Under the pieces are notes generated by a model. The model was given only the letters and a program-made list of their open reading frames with translations. It had not been told where the DNA came from and searched no databases. Made by a program: the position numbers and the translations under genes. This document shows positions 55,518 through 64,000 of a stretch of DNA of 64,000 nt, piece by piece. The DNA is from Cylindrobasidium torrendii FP15055 ss-10 (Eukaryota; Basidiomycota; Agaricomycetes; Agaricales; Physalacriaceae): positions 1 through 64,000 of the forward strand of contig KN880498.1 in assembly GCA_000934385.1 (NCBI GenBank). Direction: 5' to 3'. The stretch's first letter is position 1. Each line of letters starts with the position of its first letter.

Positions 55518-56909
55518 TTAGCACTGGGTGCTGGCGTACACCTGGGTGACGAAGCACTGCAAGAATCTTATCAGCACCGGAATACTTTTCGACAGTCTGT
55601 GAACGTACGTTGTAGTTGTCGGCGTTGCGGAGCTTGTTGGACGCAGAGAGAGCCTGGTCGTTGGCGCAGCCGTAGGTCACATCATCGGTGCTGGCAACAG
55701 CGTGGGTAAGCTCATGGAGGGTCGTTCCGCCACGAATGTTGCGCGAGGCGACGGAAGTTCCAGAGCAGAGACGGCTGGTAGCGACCTCGTTGTAGAAGAT
55801 GCTGCAGAAGTAGATCTATAGCCTCGGTTAGCAAGCTCCTTAAGGCGGTGAAAGAGAGAATGTCGTACGTTGGTGGTGGAGGTGAGAGTGTAGGCAATGA
55901 CGTTTCCATCGCAGACGGAGTATGGGTCGCTGCAGCTCAGACTATGGGCGAAATCAGTGAGAATAAGCAAGGATACGGACGGAGAGAAACTCACGTGCGG
56001 CTGGACGAGTTCTCGTTGGCAACAGCAGAGAGCTTAGAGCTGACGCTGGAGGTGGAGACACCAGAGAAGTACGCGCTGTAGATCGATCCGCTGGAGCCGT
56101 ACTGGGAGATGTACGAGACACCAAGCGAAGCAAGCGCCTTGCCCTCGGTGTAGCTATAATCTCATCAGCATTACATCGATGGATGCGAAGAGTAGAATAA
56201 CATACCTGGAAGAGATGAACGAGTTGTAAGACGAGGTGGAGCAAGAGACCCTGGAGCGCTTCTCGAGCTCAGCCTCGCCGAGAAGGGCAACTTTGTCGAC
56301 ATTGGAGACAGCAACTTCGAAGGCGTTGGAGTCAACCTTGGCCTTGGCAAGACCAGCGAGGGGGACGAGGGCATCGAGCTCGCTGTCGGCCTTGGTGACC
56401 ATGAAGTCAACAAGGGGCTCGAACGAGAAGGTTCCAGCGCCAGCAGATTCGAAGTCAAAGAGGGCAGAGACTTGGTTGGATGTGAGCACATGTAATGATG
56501 TCGGATGGGATTCAAGCTTACTGTCGTGGGTCACACTGACGGTCTCTCCAGCCTGAATGACGGTGAAGGCATTCTCAGCGTTCTCCTCAAGCGAAACCGA
56601 AAGCTAATGCACATTGAGTACTCGGAATCATCCAAAGAACGCATTAAATACCTTGACACCGGTGAAGTCGACCTCAGCGCCGTCCTTGGTGACCGCGAAG
56701 GAGCGAGTCGGAAGGCTGTCGAGAACGGTACCGTACTTGAGCACCTTGAGGTCTTCAGCACCGTTGTTGGTGATCTTGGCCTCAAAGCTCAAGTCCGCGA
56801 CCGAGGCAGCATCCTTGGGTGCGCTGATTTCGACCTGAAGACCGCCCGCACGCTGAAGCGGCGTAGCCAGAGCAGCAGAGGCAAAGAGGGCGAGGGAGGC
56901 GAAGAGCAT
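55518..56909 (-). CDS. Peptidyl-Lys metalloendopeptidase (deuterolysin family M35)
   Basis: Secreted zinc protease that in mushrooms cleaves before lysine. Signal peptide LFASLALFASAALATPL, a propeptide (LQVEISAPKDAASVADLSF to about the KR site in ELEKRSRVSCSTSSYNSF), then the mature enzyme. The zinc site is HELTH in TTLHELTHA. The aspzincin third-ligand motif is in STDDVTYGCANDQALS. Cysteines in RVSCSTS, TLSCSDPYSVCDG and YNCFVTQVYASTQC fit the two disulfides of the family. About seven short introns splice in frame, the last giving NADNYN-CFVTQ. The stop TAA is 55518-55520. A TATAAAAG box lies at 56983-56990. The KR before SRVSC suggests Kex2-type maturation. Confidence 0.9.
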
Positions 56910-56982
56910 CTTGAACCGGTGGTTAGACGAGGAGAGGAGAGACTCGAAGAGGACCTGGGATTATGCAGTGAGTCTGTCTGGC

Positions 56983-56990
56983 TTTTATAC
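56983..56990 (-). promoter_or_regulatory. TATA box of the M35 protease gene
   Basis: TATAAAAG on the minus strand, about 75-80 bp before the ATG. Confidence 0.55.
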
Positions 56991-58621
56991 GACGAGTTGT
57001 CGAGGCTAGGTCACATAACCATGCGAAAGTAAATGCGATAGATGCGCCAAGGATGGTCACGCCAGATAGCGAAAGAGTGGGTAGTATGCGCATGGTGCAC
57101 ACTGCAGTCTAGGAAATCGACGACGGATTAGTAAATTGGTTTGTGGTGGACGGTTCTAGAGAGGCACATGAAGAAGCTAGGGCATGAAGCGCGTATCTGA
57201 AGGAGATATTGGTTAAACAAAGAAAAAATGCATATTATGGGTTTTGTTGCGACGCGTCCATGTTGTGCCACTCGCCTAGAGTGGGCATCAGAGCTCGTAT
57301 TCCTAGTGCGGACGAAGAGACGACTGCGCAGTATCAACAAGCGGTAGTTGTGACAAAGATAGAGAGGTACAGAACACGAAGGCTTGGCTCACAGCAGGCT
57401 TCTATCTCGCTCGCTCGAACTCACAGATTACTTCCATATGGTAGAAGTTACGCTTATCGGAAAATGTCCCTGCGAAGGAATGTGCAAGGATGAAGTCCGA
57501 GGGGATTGACGTTGATCCGTCGAAAATTGGCTCGAAGTCTATTTCGTGAAAGACTGTTTCAAGCCGGAAGGTAAACTAGACTGACATTCAGCTTCAGATT
57601 TACGGCGCGTTATGAGGAGGGACTGACTTGCCTGTGTTTCTCCCATATGTGTATGTATTGTCAGAAATGACGATGCTTCGCCAAGTCCTCGAGGCATGTA
57701 AACCGTATGGTCGTTGAAGAAAGTTGGGAGGGCAATCCATGGGGGCGAGCACATGGGGTGAGCTTCTTCGTGAGGTAGTGCCTAAAGAGCGGTCTCTTTA
57801 TTGCATCGGTGTGTAGCTAGATTCAAGATAATGATGATTGTCTGTAGTAAGCAGTAGAGCTGTGAAGTGTACGGGAAAGTTCGAGCTAGCTTTGCCACCG
57901 ACGCCAGGGAATAATGATCAGTCTTTCGCGAAAAAACAAGACTGAGAAGATCCGAACCGATTGAATTCAATGAAGGAGTAGTGGCAGTGTCTGCACCTTC
58001 GTCTTCTACCGGCAGTCTCGGTCAACATTGAATACCAGTTTTTCGACCAGCGCAGAATTATTCATCGCTAACCATACGACCAGGGGAACATTGGGAAGAT
58101 AGGCATAACTCTGGTGGCACTGCCCATACGGATCCTCGCATACCATGATAGCGATGCACTTCAATAGCAATAATTAGAGTCTTGTGCTGACGAATGTGAC
58201 TGAGAAGGAGTGCGAAGTTGGTTGCTGGCGCAGGTACAGACGGAACACACGGACCGCGCGGTATCGGTAGAGCTTGGGGAGAAGTAAGGCCAGCATGCGT
58301 TACCATAGCGCGTCCAGTTCGTCATGTTCGAAGTCGAAATCCAAGCTCACACGGCGATCGCACGACCCCGCCAGAATGCGCAGCCAAACACTCACACATA
58401 ATACATACGTCGCAGTACTTAAAGCTTTACGCTTCGCATGGTTAATCAATCAATTACAGATACATTGTCTACGAAGGCTATGATGTACAACATATGTTTT
58501 ACAGTGTACATCTACAGGGATACGGATACTTCGAACTTAGAGGAATGTCAGCATAAGTTGTTGTACAATGAGAATTAACTCACAGGCATTTGTCAGATTA
58601 TCGCACACGAAATTGACGTAT
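56991..58621. other. Intergenic, no gene seen
   Basis: About 1.6 kb. Several short frames on both strands but no domain, signal peptide or convincing splice structure. Confidence 0.45.
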
Positions 58622-58889
58622 TCAGACCCAAGACTTGCAGGTTCCGTCGTCGAAGACGCAGGCGCACGGGTCACGGCAGCACATCGTACCGCCGCGGCAT
58701 CCGCCAGAGCAGACACAAGCCTGGCGTGCATCGAGCTCTCCACTGACCTCGAAGCTTATTGTACATCAATTGTTAATTATCTTGCGCTCCAGCATTGCAA
58801 TAACGAGCGCACCTTTTGCCATCAAGAGCAATGGCGGAAGCGGAGGTCATAGCGAAGGCAAGGGTAGCAAAGATGGCGGTGAACTTCAT
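58622..58889 (-). CDS. Small secreted eight-cysteine peptide
   Basis: Exon 1 (58889-58813) encodes a signal peptide (KFTAIFATLAFAMTSASAIA). The intron is 58812-58755. Exon 2 (58754-58622) completes a 69-residue protein. After SFEVSGELDARQ the tail has eight cysteines in the pattern C-x-C-x3-C-x5-CC-x3-C-x-C-x6-C within about 30 residues, ending CKSWV. The LDAR before QAC could be a processing site that releases a short cysteine-knot-like peptide. A TATAAAAG box lies at 58975-58982, 86 bp before the ATG. The longest open frame at the locus is a different, spurious one. No family recognised; antimicrobial or effector-like roles are guesses. Confidence 0.72.
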
Positions 58890-58974
58890 TGCGTTGGTGT
58901 GGTAGTGGTTAGGTGCGATGGCTTTGGTTAAAGGTTCTCTGTTTTCTGTAGACTCACTGTAGTCCCACAGACGT

Positions 58975-58982
58975 CTTTTATA
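58975..58982 (-). promoter_or_regulatory. TATA box of the eight-cysteine peptide gene
   Basis: TATAAAAG on the minus strand, 86 bp before the ATG. Confidence 0.6.
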
Positions 58983-59563
58983 CCCTCCCTAATGTTCGAA
59001 TATTCAAGGCCACATCCCGTGAAGAATGGGCACTTAGAAAGCCAATTGCGCTTACAGCTCGCGACCTTAAATTAGTATCACCGTTCACTGCGAGAGAGAG
59101 TTGCACAGCAGAAGCCTACTTCCACAATAGGCATACTTGGAACGACTCAGCACCGCTTTCCGAGGGTCACGCGACTGCAGCGGCATCTCGTTTGAACGAC
59201 TCTCCATCCTTCCGGACTTGTCACATTCACTGAGAGAAGGCCTCAGTCGAATTTTGAATCAATGTGTATGGTCATCCATCTACGCAAGCTGCTGTATACT
59301 CTGTAGGCATGCTTGATACCGTGCCGCGCTGGGACAAAGGCCAATGTTGATATAAGAATTTCGGTATTCGCCTTCCAAAAGGATATTGATAACATACCAA
59401 AGAGACTTTCCGTAGTTGAGCATGCTTTTCACGTGCACTATCACAGATGCATGAAAGATTTTTTTTCTAACAATTGAGTCATGCATCAGAATATAAAAGC
59501 TCATCTCGGACGAGACACACAAATCGAAGAGCATATATTGCTACTTACGGGTGACCATATGCG
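58983..59563. other. Intergenic, no gene seen
   Basis: Nothing recognised between the peptide promoter and the F-box remnant. Confidence 0.4.
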
Positions 59564-59780
59564 ATGCGCTTCCCCCAGGAAATCGCTGACCAGATCGTCG
59601 ACTTTCTTCGTGCGTGATGACAGGAATGCTTTCAAAACTTGCTCCCTGGTGTGCCACAAATTTTGTCCTCGTACTCGCCGGTACCTCTTCAGTTTTCGTC
59701 TCGGTAGACTTCATGGAAGCATCGTTTATCACCTTTCTCTCTCGGCGCACGGTCACATAAGAACTGGTTGCTTTGCATAG
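59564..59780 (+). pseudogene. F-box gene remnant with frameshift
   Basis: RFPQEIADQIVDFLR (from ATG 59564) continues in another frame as DDRNAFKTCSLVCHKFCPRTR, matching the F-box of the gene at 9045-10307 (VPQDIIDEIIDQLRDE...TLKTCSLVSTAFLPRTR). The shift coincides with a tandem CGTG duplication (CGTGCGTG near 59610). No F-box protein body follows. Confidence 0.7.
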
Positions 59781-60295
59781 ACTTGCCCGACAACATATGT
59801 CGTCTTGATGGTACAGAGGCAACTTCGTGGCTCAAAAGATCCAGCTATGCAGCTCATTAAATAGAAGTGAGGGATTCTCAAGGCAATTAGCACTTATGGT
59901 CAGTCCGGAGCTGCGGTCCGACGTGACTGTCACGAGAAAACCAACTCAGACAGACTTCCACGAAGACTCCCATGAGAATCGAAAGATAGTAGGTAGTCGT
60001 ACCAGCAAAAGTGAACGCCAATGACAACTTGGTTTAGAATGTCAAAGATCCATACTATTTGTGTGTAAGTCGTGCATGGATGCCATGGATGCCTTCAATG
60101 AATCTTTCCTGTACGGTAATGCAGTCCCCGATATCCCCGTTCAACGTTCAATGCTGTAGGCAGCCATTCGCTATCATCAGAACAGCGCAGCTCCCGGCTA
60201 TTCCCTGTCCGAGTCCGATCTCCCTTGGTCCCATGGTCATCCAATCTCGCGCGGCTTCGTGCCATATTCGTGCTTTCATCTAAACCACGACTACG
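59781..60295. other. Intergenic, no gene seen
   Basis: Upstream region of the pyruvate decarboxylase gene. Nothing specific recognised. Confidence 0.4.
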
Positions 60296-62648
60296 ATGCT
60301 CCATTCTACTGTTCGTGCATCCATTTACATTGGCAAGGGATTTGTACGGTCACTGACCTTGCATTATAGGATTTGACAATCGGGCATTACATCCTCGAGC
60401 GCCTGAAGCAGCTCGGTGTCAAGGTGCTCTCAACCTAAGCGGATTCGTTTGCCCAAGTAGAGATTCTGATGCGATTAGTAGACACTGTTTGGCGTGCCCG
60501 GTGATTTCAATCTTGGATTTCTGGTCGGTCAGTCTCTCTGCGTCTGTGAACAAGCATCTAATGGGTCGCAGGACGTTGTCGAGAAGGACGCGGACATCGA
60601 GTGGGTCGGGAATTGGTAAGTATCGGGGTCGAGCATCTTCTATTTGCTGAGGCGCGTTTGCAGTAATGAATTAAACGCAGCGTACGCCGCAGATGGTTAT
60701 GCTATGGTAAAGCGACCTGGTGTCGGTGTACTCCTCACGACGTGCGCCAGTCTCTCGAAGAAGGTTGTATTGGATGGCTCATGTCCAGATCTTCAGCTAC
60801 GGTGTCGGAGAGCTCTCAGCTTTGAACGGAATTTCAGGCTGTGCGCGTCTGATTGTTATTCTGATTGTCGAACACTTATTTTCATCCAGCCTTTGCCGAA
60901 ATGTCCCCCGTCGTGCACATAGTAGGCGTCCCTAGCCGCGCTACGCTCAAGAACAAGCCCATGATCCACCATACTCTAGGAGATGGAAGGTATGCGTGCT
61001 AAGCTTTTCTTTGTGCCAGCTGCTGAATTATCCCGCAGACTCGACGTCTACGCGCAGGCAGCAAGACCATTCGTCGCGGCACAGACCATCCTGTCGGACG
61101 AAGAAACCGCCGTCGCCGAGATCGACCGCGTACTCACCGCCTGTGTAGCCTCAAGACGCCCCGTGTACCTCGGTATCCCTATTGACCTAGCCAAAGCCAA
61201 GATCCCTGGCACTGGGGCACAGTCGCTTTCTACACCGCTTTCATCGAATATTTGGCATGTGAACGAGGACTTACACGAAGAAAAGCTTGTCGCAGACACG
61301 ATTGCAAAGTTGATAAGGAAGAACTTGGACGGTGCTGCCGTGTTGGTGGATGCTTGTGCGGGACGCAAGGGCGCGAAAGCGGAAACCGTCGAGTTTGTCA
61401 CGCGGACATGCCTTCCGGTGTATGCTACTTGCATGGGAAAGGGAGTCGTAGACGAAGGATATGAGCGGTACGGCGGGGTATGTTTATCATCTCAACTGTT
61501 GCTCAATGGCTAATGGTCGCTGCCAGATATATGTCGGCGCATTCAGTCGTCCAGAGGTGAGAGACGCTGTGGAGAACGCCAAGGTCGTTATCCATATCGG
61601 TGGGCTTCCAACGGATTTCAACACCGGGATATTCTCAGCGAAGCTTCCGGAGGGCCTAGTAGAGGCAAGTCTCCGCTTTGAGCTTCGAGTTACGGATGCT
61701 GATCCCGGAGGTGTTACATAGTTACATTCGACATGGACCACCATTCTTGGTACCAAGTTCGATGGCGTCGGCATGAAGGGCCTTCTTCCCAAGTTGGCCA
61801 GTGCGCTCGAACCTTGTTCTTCTGATACGAGGATCAAGAGACCTCCGACTTTCAAGCCCGCTGTGACGCAGATAGTCGGAGACGACATTAAGCAGCGTTG
61901 GTTTTGGCCGCGCATGGCATCCTTCCTGCGGAATAAAGACATCGTCGTGACCGAGACAGGTACGAATTCAGGTTATGCTCTGTGAAGGCGCGAAACTTAC
62001 GATAGCTCACAGGGACATCTAGCTTTGGTATATTCGATGTGCCGTTCCCAGACGACACTATCACCGTTGCGCAAACGCTCTATGGAAGTATTGGTTACAC
62101 CATCGGTGCGACGCTCGGTGCTGCGACTGCTGGACGCGAGGAAGGTCGACGCACCATTCTGTTCGTTGGCGATGGAAGTCTGTACGTGATTTCTTAGGTC
62201 GTCGCAGAGAAATCGGCTGATCGTGCACCGACGCAGTCAAGTTGGCGTCCAGGAGCTGTCAACGATGATACGAACAGGAGTGAAGCCCATTATTTTTGTC
62301 CTTAATAATGCTGGCTACACAATCGAGCGATGTGTTATGAGTCCCGATAGGTCAGCCCTAACCGTTAATCGAACCTGGCGAGCTGAAGAGCTGGATTCGT
62401 GTAGCAAATTCCATGACATCCAAGACTGGCGGTGGACGTGTCTCCTTCAAGATCTTGGTGACCCAAATTCGGCTCAATCGAAATCTTACCAGGTGAGGAC
62501 TAGGGACGAGTTATCATCTCTTCTCGACGACGACGAATTCTCCGCTGCAACGAGAATACAGCTTGTCGAGGTCTTAATGGACAAGTACGATGCGCCGGAC
62601 TTACTAGTGAATATTGCGAACGCGGTGGTCAGAACAAGCCACAAGTAA
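60296..62648 (+). CDS. Pyruvate decarboxylase-type ThDP enzyme
   Basis: Decarboxylates pyruvate (or a related 2-oxo acid) to an aldehyde in the cytosol. Splicing about ten short introns from ATG 60296 gives FDLTIGHYILERLKQLGVK, LFGVPGDFNL, GNCNELNAAYAADGY (catalytic Glu), TYGVGELSALNGISGSFAE, PMIHHTLGDG (the HH pair), ARPFVAAQTILSDEETA and FGIFDVPFPDD. The ThDP-Mg motif follows as GDGSLQVGVQE ... FVLNNAGYTIER, and the C-terminus reads IQLVEVLMDKYDAPDLL. All catalytic motifs are present. One intron (61665-61721) has GC-AG ends. After YTIER the sequence differs from the usual family text for about 30 residues, so one more small intron may exist there. Indolepyruvate or phenylpyruvate decarboxylase is an alternative. 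Confidence 0.87.
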
Positions 62649-62946
62649 AATGGTATCCGTAGCTCACAGATACATACTGCAACTGGAATTTCTTCATGCC
62701 TACGCTCGCGATATCAAAACATAAATACAACTGAGCAATTTTTACTACGACTGCTTGCCACTATGAGCCTGAGTCTGTAAGGAAGAGTTCGAAGGCTTAT
62801 GGAGAATTGCAATGAAGCACGAAAACGGACTGGGCTCACACTATGGGGTCTTCGGACTACATATCCTGATGCCATGTGGTTGGATAGAACATCGAATTGG
62901 GTGCTGGCTTTTCTTGGTCTAAACTAGGTGTAATCAACTTGAAGCA

Positions 62947-63018
62947 TCGGATATGGTGTAGTGGCTAACATTATTGACTCTCACGCGATAGCCCGGGGTT
63001 CAATTCCCCGTATCCAAA
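62947..63018 (+). tRNA. tRNA-Glu (anticodon CUC)
   Basis: Seventy-two nt fold as a cloverleaf. The acceptor stem TCGGATA pairs with TATCCAA (one mismatch). The A box is TGGTGTAGTGG, the anticodon loop is CTCTCAC giving CTC at position 34-36, the T stem is CGGGG/CCCCG and the B box is GGTTCAATTCC. A TTTTT at 63034-63038 fits a pol III terminator. No intron. One acceptor and one anticodon-stem mismatch mean it could be slightly degenerate. Confidence 0.78.
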
Positions 63019-64000
63019 TCGTCCCAGTAGCTCTGTGTTTTTGACTTTCGTGCCCGCGGCCTACTCTGTGCACTGTTTTCCCATGAAACCTTCAGGAAGA
63101 GCCTCAGAGAGGCCCTTTACAGGGAAAGTTATATGTAAAGCCATACCCGTGACTTTTGTATGTGTAGAAATAAATTTGACAAACATTCTTCCACGCCGGG
63201 GCCGTCATGCAATTTTTTTGGGATCTCTGTACATGATACATCGTGATACCCGCACTGGCAACATGATAGTAAACGCAGTTCCACATGTTGCCTACTCGTA
63301 CATACACGGACTTGGGAGCCGAAAGGGAGATGACGACGATATGAACTGAGCCTGTTTGTCGATGGGGCCCCGTTCCTTCTTCATAAGCGCTTTTCCTGCA
63401 CCAACACCCCTTTGTACATAACGCCGAGTGTATATGTTAGAGCCTGCGCTACTGTAAATACAGACCATGGAAATACAGAAGACATCACAAACACGAAGAA
63501 GGAATCCAAATGGGGCAAGTGAGAGGCACCGTTTGAAGTTGGTGCCACTGGCGGTAGATGCCGCACAATGGGCGTACAGTCCAAAAGTGCCACCCTTGGC
63601 GCTTGTGAATTCAGTTGTATCTGGTATCTAACGAGTATGAGTGTATCTGGGAGGGGAGGTCTGAGATAAGGGCACCGTTAGCGGCCAGCAGAGTGTCGTT
63701 TTTGGAAACTGTGAGTCAAGAGGCCAGCCTGAGCCCTGCTGGACGCACACCATTACGACTGTAGCGCCCAGCGTGACCTTGGCGCTGGAGCTTGTGGGTT
63801 TGCGACGAACGCACCGAGGCAGCGTTTTGGGGCGCAGAGAGGGAGCACGCCCACGTGGTTCTTACCTGATTGGGGATGCGCGACTTTGTGGATGAGTGCG
63901 CAGCGCGCGGAAGGGAGAGCTGGACACGTTCCAGGGCTTGAGTGGATTTTTGGATGGTTGGTGTCAGTCGAACGAGGAAGCTGCCGGGAAACTGAGTGAC
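63019..64000. other. No supported gene to the window edge
   Basis: Short frames only. A gene starting beyond the right edge on either strand cannot be excluded. Confidence 0.4.

Noticed and set aside
1..64000. CRISPR array, bacterial operon or organellar origin
   Set aside because: No regularly spaced repeats, spliceosomal introns throughout, and nuclear-type genes with a pol III tRNA.

Overview
The window is nuclear DNA of a filamentous basidiomycete, most likely an Agaricomycete. Genes carry many short introns of about 45-60 nt with GT-AG (rarely GC-AG) ends. Both strands are used, there are no operons, and the families are typical of mushrooms: a Plavaka-type transposase, F-box expansions, BTB proteins, a peptidyl-Lys metalloendopeptidase and an Hmp1/CsbD-like protein. 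All functions are assigned by reading the sequence, without database searches.

Layout. 0.06-2.3 kb: 3' part of a Plavaka-type DNA transposon. 3.85-5.77 kb: a cytochrome P450 with no recognisable heme-cysteine region. 6.3-8.4 kb: a three-RRM, RS/RD-rich Gbp2/Hrb1-type mRNA-binding protein. 9.0-13.6 kb: three F-box-type genes. 13.9-21.4 kb (block L): two small secreted cysteine-rich proteins (SSP), an alpha/beta hydrolase, a gene of unknown function (X), and two remnants of another unknown gene (Y). 21.7-24.9 kb: trehalose-6-phosphate phosphatase (TPS2 type). 25.9-28.1 kb: class 3 fatty aldehyde dehydrogenase. 28.7-29.9 kb: a BTB protein. 30.8-33.4 kb: secreted S41 peptidase. 33.8-49.0 kb (blocks R and R2): hydrolase, SSP, X and intact Y, then a further SSP, a hydrolase pseudogene and an inverted copy of X. 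A complete 3.7-kb Mutator-like element sits just downstream of that last X. 49.2-50.7 kb: a broken medium-chain dehydrogenase whose 5' part lies inverted. 50.97-55.33 kb: a large inverted repeat (about 1.2-kb arms, 1.9-kb spacer) enclosing an Hmp1/CsbD gene. 55.5-56.9 kb: M35 metalloendopeptidase. 58.6-58.9 kb: an eight-cysteine secreted peptide. 59.6 kb: an F-box remnant. 60.3-62.6 kb: pyruvate decarboxylase. 62.95 kb: tRNA-Glu(CUC).

The core metabolic genes (TPS2, ALDH, PDC) look intact and single-copy. The notable part is the accessory material around them. A cassette of SSP + secreted hydrolase + X (+ Y) occurs three times in different arrangements and different states of decay. The four SSP genes share one exon structure, one six-cysteine spacing and a TATA box about 85-95 bp before the ATG. 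The Mutator-like insertion is dated relative to the X duplication, because the other copy of X keeps the empty target site.
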